Source: Clostridia bacterium
GTDB lineage: Bacteria; Bacillota; Clostridia; Christensenellales; Aristaeellaceae
NCBI GenBank assembly: GCA_017465155.1
Contig: JAFTWV010000077.1
Span: forward strand, 1-48,710
Direction: 5' to 3'
Length of the DNA stretch: 48,710 bases
A program made the translations under genes and the position numbers. Under the pieces are notes generated by a model. The model was not told the DNA's origin, made no database searches, and saw only the letters and a list, made by a program, of their open reading frames with translations. Of this stretch, positions 30,686-39,329 are shown in pieces. The first letter of the stretch is position 1. Each line of letters starts with the position of its first letter.

Positions 30686-31888
30686 ATGATGAAAACGAAC
30701 GAATTGCTGTCCCGTGCGCAGGCGCTTGCGCCGACTCTGACGGAAGATCGCCGATGGCTGCATACGCATGCTGAAACAGGCTTTGACCTGCCGGAAACCT
30801 GTGCGTATGTGTGGAAACGGCTGACGGAAATGGGCTTCACGCCCCGAAGGTGCGGCTGCTGCGGTATTGTGGCAGATATCGGGCGGGGGGGAAGGACGGT
30901 GCTTCTGCGTGCAGATATGGATGCGCTGCCCATCCGTGAGGAAACGGAGCTTCCATTTTCCTGCCGCAACGGCCGCATGCATGCCTGTGGTCATGATATG
31001 CATACGGCGATGCTGCTTGGCGCGGCAGGGCTGCTCAAGGAGCAGGAAGCGGAGCTTGACGGGACGGTACGGCTGATGTTCCAGCCTGCGGAGGAGCTGC
31101 TTTGCGGTGCGGCGGACATGATGGCGGATGGCCTTCTGGACGCCCCGAAGCCTGATGCAGCCTTCATGCTCCATGTGCTGACAGGCCTTGACCTTCCTGT
31201 GGGAACGGCGATTGTGTCATCGCCGGGAGTGAGCGCGCCGGCTGCAGCAACCTTCGAGATTGTCGTGCAGGGCAAGGGCTGCCATGGCGCCATGCCGCAT
31301 ACGGGTGTTGATCCCATCACAGCGGCGGCGCACATCGTTCTGGCCCTGCAGCAGATCGGTACCCGCGAGCTGAGCCTGATGCAGCCGAATGCATTAACCA
31401 TCGGCATGCTTCAGGCGGGCGACACGGCCAATGTCATCCCGGACAGAGCAATGCTGCGCGGCAGCATGCGCGCCTTCGATGAGGAGACGCAGGCGTTTAT
31501 TCTGCGGCGCATCCGGGAGATTGCCTGTCAGACCGCTGCGGTATTCCGGGCTCAGGCGGAGGTACGACTCCTCAGCAGCTGTCCGACGCTGCGGAATGAT
31601 GAAAGGACCAGCAATACTGCCTACCGTGCACTGACGGCGCTGCTGGGGGAAGAACGGACGCTGATGAGCGGACAGCTATCCGGCGAGGCAGCGAAGTCAA
31701 GCGGCTCAGAGGATTTTGCAGTGGTGAGTCATGCCGTGCCGTCGGTGATGGTTGCGCTGGCAGCGGGCAGACCGCAGGATGGCTGCGCATACCCGGCGCA
31801 TCATCCGCGCGCCTGCTTTGACGAGGCAGCGCTTCCTCTTGGTGCAGCAGCCTATGCAGCCATGGCAGCAGCAGTGCTGAATGGTTGA
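30686..31888 (+). CDS. M20-family amidohydrolase
   Basis: A 400-residue metallopeptidase of the AbgB/hippurate-hydrolase/aminoacylase type. Metal-binding residues are visible in LLRADMDALP (Asp77), MHACGHDMH (Cys101, His103), and in the MFQPAEE region, where the catalytic Glu lies. The lid domain is present (about residues 185-290, CHGAMPHTGVDPITAAAHI). It would split an N-acyl or N-aminoacyl bond of a small molecule; the substrate is open. ATG 30686 or the adjacent ATG 30689 follows GGAGGATATC. The gene diverges from rnz and is not clearly part of an operon. Confidence 0.9.
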   Translation: MMKTNELLSRAQALAPTLTEDRRWLHTHAETGFDLPETCAYVWKRLTEMGFTPRRCGCCGIVADIGRGGRTVLLRADMDALPIREETELPFSCRNGRMHACGHDMHTAMLLGAAGLLKEQEAELDGTVRLMFQPAEELLCGAADMMADGLLDAPKPDAAFMLHVLTGLDLPVGTAIVSSPGVSAPAAATFEIVVQGKGCHGAMPHTGVDPITAAAHIVLALQQIGTRELSLMQPNALTIGMLQAGDTANVIPDRAMLRGSMRAFDEETQAFILRRIREIACQTAAVFRAQAEVRLLSSCPTLRNDERTSNTAYRALTALLGEERTLMSGQLSGEAAKSSGSEDFAVVSHAVPSVMVALAAGRPQDGCAYPAHHPRACFDEAALPLGAAAYAAMAAAVLNG

Positions 31889-31932
31889 AAAGTCGAATCT
31901 GGTTACAAAATGGTTATAATCGGACAAATCCC

Positions 31933-31961
31933 TTGACGTGAACGGGCAGGCATGCTATCAT
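31933..31961 (+). promoter_or_regulatory. promoter of the sugar-nucleotidyltransferase gene
   Basis: TTGACG (31933-31938) and TATCAT (31956-31961) are 17 bases apart, with TGC directly before the -10. Confidence 0.65.
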
Positions 31962-32014
31962 GTTACATAACAGCAATGATGCTGTAACGTGACGATGATG
32001 TACTGTGACATGAG
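31961..32014 (+). promoter_or_regulatory. three spaced direct repeats, possible operator
   Basis: TGTTACATAAC (31961), TGTAACGTGAC (31983) and TGTGACATGAG (32004) fit one pattern, TGTNACRTRAS, spaced 22 and 21 bases. The first two flank the perfect inverted repeat ACAGCA (31970-31975) with TGCTGT (31980-31985). The array covers the start point and leader, as expected for a repressor site. Confidence 0.5.
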
Positions 32015-32034
32015 TACGGGATAAGGAGAACGGT

Positions 32035-32940
32035 ATGCATACCACGCTTCTCATCATGGCGGCGGGTCTCGGCTCGCGCTTTGGCGGAAACAAGCAGATC
32101 GCGAAGATTGGCCCCAATGACGAGATCCTGCTGGAGTACTCCATCCATGACGCCATCGCGGCAGGCTTCGACAAGGTGGTTTTCGTCATCAAGGAAGCCA
32201 TGGCAGACAGCTTCCGGCAGCTGATTGGCGATAAGATCAGCCGGAAGGTTGAGGTGCATTATGCCTTCCAGGAGTTTGACTCCCTGCCGGAGGGCTTCGT
32301 TCCGCCGCAGGGCCGTGTCAAGCCCTATGGCACCGTACATGCGGTGCTGGCGGCGAAAAACGTCATCCATGAGCCCTTTGCCGTTATCAACGCTGATGAT
32401 TATTACGGCAAGAGCGCCTTTGTGACCATGGCAGAGAGCCTGCGCGGTATGCAGGGGAAGCAGAATGTCGCTTCCATGGTGGCGTATTACCTCAAGAATA
32501 CCGTTTCGGAGAACGGTTATGTGACCCGCGGCGTTTGCCAGAAGGACGAGCAGGGCTTCCTGAAAAAGGTGACGGAGACGTACAAAATCCTGCCCTTTGC
32601 CGATGGCACCATTCGGGATATAAACTTCCGTGAGGAAGGCGATATTCTGGATCACGAAGCGCTGGTGTCGATGAATTTCTGGGGCCTGACGCCCTGGTTC
32701 TTCGAGGCGGCCGGACGGGATTTCGAGGCCTTCCTGTGGGCGCAGAACGGCGATCCGCTGAAGAAGGAATTCGTGCTTCCGATGGAGATCGACAGCCTTA
32801 TGCGCTCAGATGGGCTGCGGGTAGAGGTGCTGTCCACGGATTCGGTGTGGTTCGGCGTGACCTATCAGGCGGATCGCGAGCATGTTGCAGGCGAGCTCCG
32901 CAAGCTGCACGAGGCGGGCCTGTACCCTGAAAAACTGTGA
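32035..32940 (+). CDS. sugar-1-phosphate nucleotidyltransferase
   Basis: A 301-residue protein of the glucose-1-phosphate uridylyl/thymidylyltransferase fold. The pyrophosphorylase signature is MAAGLGSRFGGNKQIAKIG (residues 8-26) and a metal-binding strand INADDYYG follows. The C-terminus lacks the left-handed beta helix of GlmU-like proteins. It would form an NDP-sugar from a sugar phosphate and NTP. It is followed by galE, so a UDP-sugar such as UDP-glucose is likely, but the nucleotide cannot be told. An AAGGAG ribosome site precedes ATG 32035. Confidence 0.85.
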   Translation: MHTTLLIMAAGLGSRFGGNKQIAKIGPNDEILLEYSIHDAIAAGFDKVVFVIKEAMADSFRQLIGDKISRKVEVHYAFQEFDSLPEGFVPPQGRVKPYGTVHAVLAAKNVIHEPFAVINADDYYGKSAFVTMAESLRGMQGKQNVASMVAYYLKNTVSENGYVTRGVCQKDEQGFLKKVTETYKILPFADGTIRDINFREEGDILDHEALVSMNFWGLTPWFFEAAGRDFEAFLWAQNGDPLKKEFVLPMEIDSLMRSDGLRVEVLSTDSVWFGVTYQADREHVAGELRKLHEAGLYPEKL

Positions 32941-32976
32941 CCTTTCCCGACAAAATGACGAATTATTTCTCAAAGA

Positions 32977-33010
32977 CCTTCCGGAGCTCTTGCCCCGGAA
33001 GGTTTTTTTT
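32977..33010 (+). terminator. intrinsic terminator of the nucleotidyltransferase gene
   Basis: CCTTCCGG (32977-32984) pairs with CCGGAAGG (32995-33002), followed by eight T. The galE promoter overlaps the loop and tail. Confidence 0.95.
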
Positions 33011-33018
33011 CGTATAAT
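32990..33018 (+). promoter_or_regulatory. galE promoter overlapping the terminator
   Basis: TTGCCC (32990-32995) lies in the terminator loop and a perfect TATAAT (33013-33018) follows 17 bases later, after the T-run. Confidence 0.6.
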
Positions 33019-33107
33019 AGATGATGGCATGAGTCTGGCGCGGTGTCACGCGGACAGGTCCATGTAACCATCAAGGCAAAGACGACGTTTTGAGGAGATG
33101 CTCACCA

Positions 33108-34124
33108 ATGAAGATCCTGCTGACCGGCGGCGCCGGATTCATCGCAACGCACACCTGCGTGGAGCTGTGTGCGGCGGGCCACGATGTGGTCATCGTCGAC
33201 AATTACGTAAACTCCCAGCCTGAGGCGATCCGCCGGGTCGAAGAGATCGTGGGCCATCCGGTGAAGGTCTACGAGGCGGATGTGTGCGACCGCGAGGCGA
33301 TGGACCGCATCTTTGAGGAGAATACGTTTGACGCAGTGGTGCACTTTGCGGGCCTGAAGGCTGTGGGCGAATCTGTGCAGATCCCCCTGCGCTACTACCG
33401 CAACAATCTGGACTCCACCCTCACCCTGTGCGAAACCATGGCGGCCCATGGCTGCAAGCGGCTGGTGTTCTCATCCTCTGCGACGGTATACGGCGTGCCG
33501 GACGAGGTGCCCCTGCGCGAGGATATGTTCTGCAAGGGCTGCACCAACCCTTATGGCTGGACGAAGTATATGATCGAGAAGATCCTCGAGGGCGTGGTGA
33601 ACGCGGATCCCGAGTGGAGTGTTGTGCTGCTGCGCTACTTCAATCCCATCGGCGCGCATGAGTCTGGCCGCATCGGAGAGGATCCCACGGGTATCCCCAA
33701 CAACCTCATGCCCTATATCACCAAGGTCGCGGCCGGACAGCTCAAGCAGCTGACCGTGTTTGGCGACGACTACAATACCCATGACGGCACCGGCGTGCGC
33801 GACTACATCCATGTGGTCGATCTGGCCCGTGGCCATGTGGCGGCCTGCGATTATGCTGCGAAGACCACTGGCTGCGAAATTGTCAATCTGGGCACTGGCG
33901 TGGGCTATTCCGTGCTGGATCTGGTCAATACCTTTATGCGTGTGAATGAGATCGAGCTGCCCTATACCATCGGCCCGCGTCGTCCCGGCGATGTGGACGC
34001 CTGCTTTGCTGACCCGAAGAAGGCCCGCGAGGTTCTGGGCTGGGAGGCCACGAAGAACCTCGATGATATGTGCCGCGACGCCTGGCACTGGCAGAAGAAC
34101 AATCCCAAGGGGTATCACGAGTAA
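33108..34124 (+). CDS. galE: UDP-glucose 4-epimerase
   Basis: A 338-residue short-chain dehydrogenase/reductase of the GalE type. NAD binding is shown by TGGAGFIATH (residues 5-14; GGxGFIG-like). The catalytic residues appear as FSSSATVYG (Ser/Thr) and YGWTKYMIE (Tyr and Lys). The C-terminal RRPGDVDACFADPKKAREVLGW is typical of the UDP-sugar-binding half. It interconverts UDP-glucose and UDP-galactose. GAGGAG lies before ATG 33108. Its neighbour upstream makes an NDP-sugar, so the two may supply surface-sugar synthesis. Confidence 0.95.
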   Translation: MKILLTGGAGFIATHTCVELCAAGHDVVIVDNYVNSQPEAIRRVEEIVGHPVKVYEADVCDREAMDRIFEENTFDAVVHFAGLKAVGESVQIPLRYYRNNLDSTLTLCETMAAHGCKRLVFSSSATVYGVPDEVPLREDMFCKGCTNPYGWTKYMIEKILEGVVNADPEWSVVLLRYFNPIGAHESGRIGEDPTGIPNNLMPYITKVAAGQLKQLTVFGDDYNTHDGTGVRDYIHVVDLARGHVAACDYAAKTTGCEIVNLGTGVGYSVLDLVNTFMRVNEIELPYTIGPRRPGDVDACFADPKKAREVLGWEATKNLDDMCRDAWHWQKNNPKGYHE

Positions 34125-34137
34125 TACCATAAAGATG

Positions 34138-34177
34138 CAGCGCGGAGGCTCACGCAAACGGGCTTCCGCGCTGTTTG
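34138..34177 (+). terminator. weak terminator between galE and the tubulin-like gene
   Basis: CAGCGCGGAGGC (34138-34149) pairs with GCTTCCGCGCTG (34162-34173) with one G-T pair; the tail has only TTTGG, so read-through into the next gene is plausible. Confidence 0.55.
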
Positions 34178-34199
34178 GCGCTGCGGAGGGCGATACAGG

Positions 34200-36101
34200 A
34201 TGAAGCGATATGTACTGCTGGTTGGCGGAACGGGCGCGCGCATGATGGACGCGCTGATTTGCGCTGTCAGCGCGGGCGTGTATCCGGCGGGCACGCTGAA
34301 GGTTCTGCTGGCGGATACGGATCACCGCGGCGTACAGAGCGCAGCGCTGCTCAAAGCGCGGCTGGCGGACTACGACCGCATCCATCAGGCGCTGCTGGTG
34401 CCTGAGGGAGGCTTCCGCACAACGCTGCGCTTCACCTCCTGGCCCGAGCGGCTGCCGGGGGATGCATCGGCGCTGTCTGAATGGACGGCAGGCTCTGAGG
34501 CGGATAAGCTGCTGTGTCAGGCGCTCTTTGACGGGAATGCTGCAGGTCTTGACCTGCATGAGGGCTTCCACGGCAGCCGCATGCTGGGACAGGTGACCTT
34601 TGCGGGGCTGCTGCATGAAGCTGCGCAGAACCCTGACGATCCGCTGAATGCGATGGTGGAGGAGATGGCTCGCGAGGCGGAAAGCGGCGAAGAGGTGCGC
34701 GTAGTGCTGGCGGGCTCTGTCTGCAGCGGTACGGGTGCGGCAGGCATTCCGGCGCTGGCAGCCTTCATTCAGGAGCGTACGCGGGGCAGCGTCCGGATGG
34801 GTGCGGTGCTGCTGGCAGCTTGCACGGATCAGCAGGATGCCGCCAAGGCGAAGGAGGCCATCGCTCAATATGCCAGGGACGGCTTGTGCAGCTCCATCTG
34901 CGTGCTGGGTCTGCCTGCGAGCGCCCGTCCGGCGGCGCCGGCGGAGTATGCGCGGCTGACGGACTGGCTGGCTGCGTACTGCATGGATGTGCTGCTGCAC
35001 CGTCCGGCGTGGCTTGACGGCGTGTTTACCGTGCGTGCGGAGGAAGGCCCGCTGAGCTGGTCCGTCTTCGGCAAGGCGGCAGGCCGGTACCGTGAGGCCT
35101 ATGGGCGGCTGTTCAAGGCGGCAGCGGCGTGGACGTACTGCATCGGCCCGGAGGTGGAGCGGCGGCTGCGCAAGCCCTTCTTCCTGCGGGATATGTTCGG
35201 ATGGTACGCCAGCTTCTACCGCCGCAGGGAGATATCCCGGGAGGAGGAGCTGGAGACCGTTGCCAGCGTGACGCGTCTGATGCGTGTGCTGCTCCTGTGG
35301 CTGGGCGGCATTTGCAAGACGCTGCCCATGGAGATGCGGTGTGCATCGGCCATGCAGCGTGCGCGGCAGGAGGCGACGGAGCATTACGATGCGCTGACTG
35401 AGCTGGCCAGCCACCTGTGCGTCATGGATGATGACGCACAGCGCAGCGAGCTGTACGATGAGACGCTTGTGCACCGTCATTATACGCCCGAAGTCACCGA
35501 GACAGAGCATACCCTGCGCCGTATCGATGCGGTGAAGCAGGAGATTGCCCGCCGCACAGCACAGCAGGTTGCCCTCAACCGTAAGATGGGCGGCACGTCC
35601 GTCATGACGATGCTGGAGAATGCGCTGGAAAAGGCGGACGCAGAGGCAACCGAGCTGCGTGAGTGCTATGCGGAAGCCAACCGCAGGATCGATCATGCAG
35701 AGACCATTGCCTCTGCGGAGGATCAGTATCGCATCACGGATGCACGCACGAAGCTCAAGCGCATGGAACGGCATCAGCTGATGCTGGACAGCCGCGCCGA
35801 GAGGATCCGGGAGGATCTGGCTGCTGCGGTGGCAGAGGAGGTTCGGTTTGACCGGCCTGCCATGGCGCCTTCAGCTGCGGAGAACGGGATGTTCCTGCCG
35901 GGTCTGGCAGAGCGGCTGCTGCAGCGCGAACCCCTGACTCGCGCGGAGGTGGAAGCCATGTGGGGCGATATGATCCAGCCCGGTGAAACAGTGAGCCTGA
36001 AATATGTCATGAAGGCCATCCGCCGTGCCAATGTGCGTGCGACGATGCCCAGCATCAGCCTGCTGCATGCGCTGATGAAGCAATCAATGGAGGAGGTGTG
36101 A
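34200..36101 (+). CDS. tubulin/FtsZ-like GTPase-fold protein
   Basis: A 633-residue protein with the hallmarks of the tubulin/FtsZ superfamily in its first ~210 residues: a glycine-rich start VLLVGGTGARMMDALI (residues 5-20), a strand followed by an NTD-like block LLADTDHRGVQSAALL (36-51), and the tubulin signature loop AGSVCSGTGAAGIPAL (171-186), which corresponds to GGGTGTG of FtsZ. It then has a long helical and coiled-coil C-terminal region (about residues 420-560, rich in Glu, Arg and Ala). This fits the distant tubulin-like families of bacteria (for example Pfam Tubulin_2) rather than FtsZ itself. It is 2 bases upstream of a Hsp70/actin-like gene and was likely translated from the same RNA. 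GTP binding and polymerisation are inferred. Confidence 0.72.
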   Translation: MKRYVLLVGGTGARMMDALICAVSAGVYPAGTLKVLLADTDHRGVQSAALLKARLADYDRIHQALLVPEGGFRTTLRFTSWPERLPGDASALSEWTAGSEADKLLCQALFDGNAAGLDLHEGFHGSRMLGQVTFAGLLHEAAQNPDDPLNAMVEEMAREAESGEEVRVVLAGSVCSGTGAAGIPALAAFIQERTRGSVRMGAVLLAACTDQQDAAKAKEAIAQYARDGLCSSICVLGLPASARPAAPAEYARLTDWLAAYCMDVLLHRPAWLDGVFTVRAEEGPLSWSVFGKAAGRYREAYGRLFKAAAAWTYCIGPEVERRLRKPFFLRDMFGWYASFYRRREISREEELETVASVTRLMRVLLLWLGGICKTLPMEMRCASAMQRARQEATEHYDALTELASHLCVMDDDAQRSELYDETLVHRHYTPEVTETEHTLRRIDAVKQEIARRTAQQVALNRKMGGTSVMTMLENALEKADAEATELRECYAEANRRIDHAETIASAEDQYRITDARTKLKRMERHQLMLDSRAERIREDLAAAVAEEVRFDRPAMAPSAAENGMFLPGLAERLLQREPLTRAEVEAMWGDMIQPGETVSLKYVMKAIRRANVRATMPSISLLHALMKQSMEEV

Positions 36102-36103
36102 GC

Positions 36104-39100
36104 ATGAGGGATCTGGTGTTCCTGCCCGACAGGGAGGGCCGCGATGAACTGACGGCTACGACGGGTTTTGTGCGCCTTGGCGCGGATGCATCGGCGCTGT
36201 CGGCGCTGGCAGATCGTCTCGTGGTGCGCGGTGAAGCGGCTGCTCACGCCGATGAAACGACATGGCGCGGCATGCTGGCGGTGGCGCTGCTGGCGGATGC
36301 ATGGCCGGATGCAGGCGCGGCGGTGTCTGTGCTGACGGTGGATGGCACGACCTCTCTGTTTGCATCATGGGTGCTGGCAGCAAAGCAGCGGGATGCGGTG
36401 CATCTGACGCTGCTGGAGCGCGACGGCCAGCGGAAGCTGCTGGGAATCGCAGATGAGCAGACAGGCCTGATCCTGCCGGCTGCCCCCGGCGATCTGCGCG
36501 AGGTGATGCCTGAGCGCGTCCTCTGGTATGACCGGCAAACGGGAGCGATGACTGACCCGACGCCGTTTTTGTCCGAGGGAGAACGGCAGCTTTTGTGCAG
36601 CCGGATCGTCCGCCTGAACCTGCAAAGCGCGTCTGCGGCTGACTTTGTGCGCGACCTGCAGCAGGCGGGAGCAGAGGAAATCAAGGCTGTCCGCATGCAG
36701 GATGCGGAGGCGCTGGCGCGGCTGTCAGCCCGGATACAGGCGGTGCATGGACTTGCGGAGTTCGAGGCCTTTTCTGTGAAGGATGAGCGCTGTGCTCCCG
36801 GCGGCAATGCGCTGATGAAATGCCTGTGTGGTCAGGAAGCTCCTGATGAAACGGAAGCGGCAGAGAACCGCACATACCTGTGGAATGGCGTTCCCTTTGC
36901 CCGCACAGACAGCCGCATCGGCCTGACGGGCTCCTGGGACGCCGCGCAGGAGGCTGCACTGGAACAGATTGCGCAGGAGACGGCGATGATGGCTGCGCAG
37001 TCTGCCGCGTGGAACAGGCGTACGGCAAAGTCCATTGCTGCGTGGCTGGACACGTCTCAGGCGGCCGGACTGTTGCCGGAAGCCCGCGAATGCATTGACG
37101 AGATCCGGCAGCGAACGAGTGATGCGGGCCGTCAGGTGCAGATGACCGTGACGCTGACATGGCCGTGGGACGCCGGCTCCGGTGCGGTGCGCGCGCTGCT
37201 GCGGGAGACCCTTGGCGATGGCTGGATGCGCGGCGCGGCAAATCCTTTTTCGGATCGACTGACCAAGCTGACGGGCCATCTGCTGGGCGATACAGCCCTG
37301 CAGATCAATTGCGCCTGTGCTGATGGCGTACTGCTGCCACCCCTGTCCAGAGATATGGCTGTCTGCGTGGCTGCGGCTGCGGATGGCGAAGGTCTTGCGC
37401 TGGATGCGATGCGCTTTCAGCCGCAGGAGGACGGGGGAATCACTGCGTCTTTCCTGCTGCGAGGTATGGGCGAGGTGCGGATGGTCCGCAGCTACAGCGT
37501 GGATGAGATTGCGGTGCTGACGCAGGAGGAATCTCCCAGCGTGGCGGTGTGGCCCTGCCTGCCGCTGGAGCGTTGGCATGCGTATCATGTGTTTGCGAAG
37601 CCCGGAACCGTCCGGGTGGAGGCTCTGCGCGGCGGTGAATGGACGGCCTGTCCTGTGCTGGAGGAGCGTTGGAGCTGCCTGCGCACAGAAAGCTATCCTG
37701 CCTGCCTGATCGTGATGCAGGATGATCTGTGCCTTGGCGCGCTGCCCAACGCGCTGCCGTCCTGTCATGTGGAGGCGGTGCGGGATGCGGTTGCAGCCAT
37801 TGATCTTGGTGCGGCAACGACAGTTTCCGTCCTCGCCTTTGACGGCAGTGCTGCGGCTGCAGAGGGACAGGAGCTGACGCGTCTGCTTGTCAGACCTCAG
37901 GAGATGTCTGAGGACGACTTCCTGCTCAGTCTTACACCCCGCAGCGTTATGCCGACAGCGGTGGAACTGACCGGCCCCGGCGACGAGCTGTTTGTTGACG
38001 GCCATGTTCTGTGCGCTGCCAGCTTCGATGCGTTGTCGTGCAAGGAGGCTGCATCCATCAAGTCCTCGCTCAAGTGGCGCGCGGACGCCGCGTCTGTCCG
38101 GGCGCGCAGGCTTCTGATGCATCAAGCGATGCTGGGCACGGCGCTCAATGCCATGCTGGAGGGCGCAAGGAGCATCCTCTGGCGCGTGACCGTTGCGGAT
38201 GAGATGGGCGACGAGGGCCGCCTGGCAACCACCGATATGATGGAGGAGCTGGCTTCGGCTGTCGCGATGGAAACAGGTCTGCCGCTCACCGAGGGACAGC
38301 CTGCTGTCACATGGGCGGAGGAAGCGCCGGCGCTTTGTGCGTATCTGCGCGGCGAGGGCGGCGTTCGCGGCAGCTTTGCCGTGCTGGACATGGGCAGCGG
38401 AAGCACAAAGCTGCATTTGTGGATGCAGGGACAGAGCCGGCCTGCAGCAGGCAGCGTCCTGCTGGACGGCACGCAGACGATGCTCCTTGCAGCCCTCCGG
38501 GATCGTCCTGAAATGCTGGAATATGACTTCGCGGATTGTGCAGATCCTGCGGTGATTGCCGCTGCGCAAACCCTCTCGGAGCAGCTTCAGCGGGCTGGGG
38601 AATCCCTTGCCGAGGCTGACAAGGCGCAGCTGATGCTTCATGCGATGCTGGATGAATACCGTCAGCCGATCACGTCGCACATATCCGCCCGCGCGAGCCT
38701 GCAGCGCCCGACCTTCCTGCAGGCCGTGCTGCTGGAAAATCAGGCGGCGGCGATGTTCATCGCAGGCCTGATGCTGGAGCAGGTGGGCTCGGATTCCATG
38801 CAGAATCATAAGCTGCCGGAGGATATGACCATCTGTCTGACGGGCCGCGGCGCATGGCTGCTGGACAGCCTGATGCCTGCTGCGCGCAATGCCCTGCAGC
38901 AGATCACCCGGCGGGTGATGCGGCTGGACAATCTGGTGCGCTTCGTGACGCTGAAGGCTGCACCGCAGCCGTCGCTGAGCGTTGCGCTGGGCATGGCCGT
39001 CAGCCGCGATACCCAGCGGGCTGTCAACGCGCCGGAAATCCGCACCCGTACATCCTTTTCCCAGCTGATGCGGGATTTGATGCTTCAGCTTGTTGCGCAT

Positions 39101-39304
39101 TTCCCGACCCATACATGGCTGCTGCATGAAGGTCTGTTTGACGCATGGGGGAATCTGACGCCGGCTGGCGAGGATACCATCCGGCGTGTCGCCTCCATGT
39201 GCTATGGCGACGGCGAGGATATCCCTGCGTCCGTGATGGCCTTTGTCAGGCAGCTTCGCGCCACGCCGGTCGCACCGGATCATGCGGCTTTCCCGGAAGC
39301 CTGA
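36104..39304 (+). CDS. large actin/Hsp70-fold ATPase-like protein
   Basis: 1066 residues from ATG 36104 (GGAGGTG ribosome site; a GTG at 36098 would overlap the upstream stop). The C-terminal half shows the three nucleotide-binding motifs of the actin/Hsp70/hexokinase fold in order: phosphate-1 IDLGAATTVSVLAFDG (Asp567), phosphate-2 LDMGSGSTKLHLW (Asp762), and the adenosine motif ICLTGRGAWLL (Thr913-Gly916). The N-terminal ~560 residues are unlike known domains; they contain several predicted beta segments and could be a fused adaptor. The pairing with a tubulin-like GTPase recalls multi-component systems in which cytomotive and Hsp70-like proteins travel together. It lies in an operon with yitT and trmH. 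Confidence 0.7.
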   Translation: MRDLVFLPDREGRDELTATTGFVRLGADASALSALADRLVVRGEAAAHADETTWRGMLAVALLADAWPDAGAAVSVLTVDGTTSLFASWVLAAKQRDAVHLTLLERDGQRKLLGIADEQTGLILPAAPGDLREVMPERVLWYDRQTGAMTDPTPFLSEGERQLLCSRIVRLNLQSASAADFVRDLQQAGAEEIKAVRMQDAEALARLSARIQAVHGLAEFEAFSVKDERCAPGGNALMKCLCGQEAPDETEAAENRTYLWNGVPFARTDSRIGLTGSWDAAQEAALEQIAQETAMMAAQSAAWNRRTAKSIAAWLDTSQAAGLLPEARECIDEIRQRTSDAGRQVQMTVTLTWPWDAGSGAVRALLRETLGDGWMRGAANPFSDRLTKLTGHLLGDTALQINCACADGVLLPPLSRDMAVCVAAAADGEGLALDAMRFQPQEDGGITASFLLRGMGEVRMVRSYSVDEIAVLTQEESPSVAVWPCLPLERWHAYHVFAKPGTVRVEALRGGEWTACPVLEERWSCLRTESYPACLIVMQDDLCLGALPNALPSCHVEAVRDAVAAIDLGAATTVSVLAFDGSAAAAEGQELTRLLVRPQEMSEDDFLLSLTPRSVMPTAVELTGPGDELFVDGHVLCAASFDALSCKEAASIKSSLKWRADAASVRARRLLMHQAMLGTALNAMLEGARSILWRVTVADEMGDEGRLATTDMMEELASAVAMETGLPLTEGQPAVTWAEEAPALCAYLRGEGGVRGSFAVLDMGSGSTKLHLWMQGQSRPAAGSVLLDGTQTMLLAALRDRPEMLEYDFADCADPAVIAAAQTLSEQLQRAGESLAEADKAQLMLHAMLDEYRQPITSHISARASLQRPTFLQAVLLENQAAAMFIAGLMLEQVGSDSMQNHKLPEDMTICLTGRGAWLLDSLMPAARNALQQITRRVMRLDNLVRFVTLKAAPQPSLSVALGMAVSRDTQRAVNAPEIRTRTSFSQLMRDLMLQLVAHFPTHTWLLHEGLFDAWGNLTPAGEDTIRRVASMCYGDGEDIPASVMAFVRQLRATPVAPDHAAFPEA

Positions 39305-39329
39305 TTGATGACGGAAAGGTGAGATTCAT

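Noticed and set aside
33471-35774. A 767-codon open frame opposite galE and the tubulin-like gene
   Set aside because: Antisense to genes with clear motifs; Arg/His/Gln-rich composition typical of antisense frames.
36725-39283. An 852-codon open frame opposite the actin-like gene
   Set aside because: Antisense to a gene with ordered nucleotide-binding motifs; rich in Arg, His and Gln and without domains.
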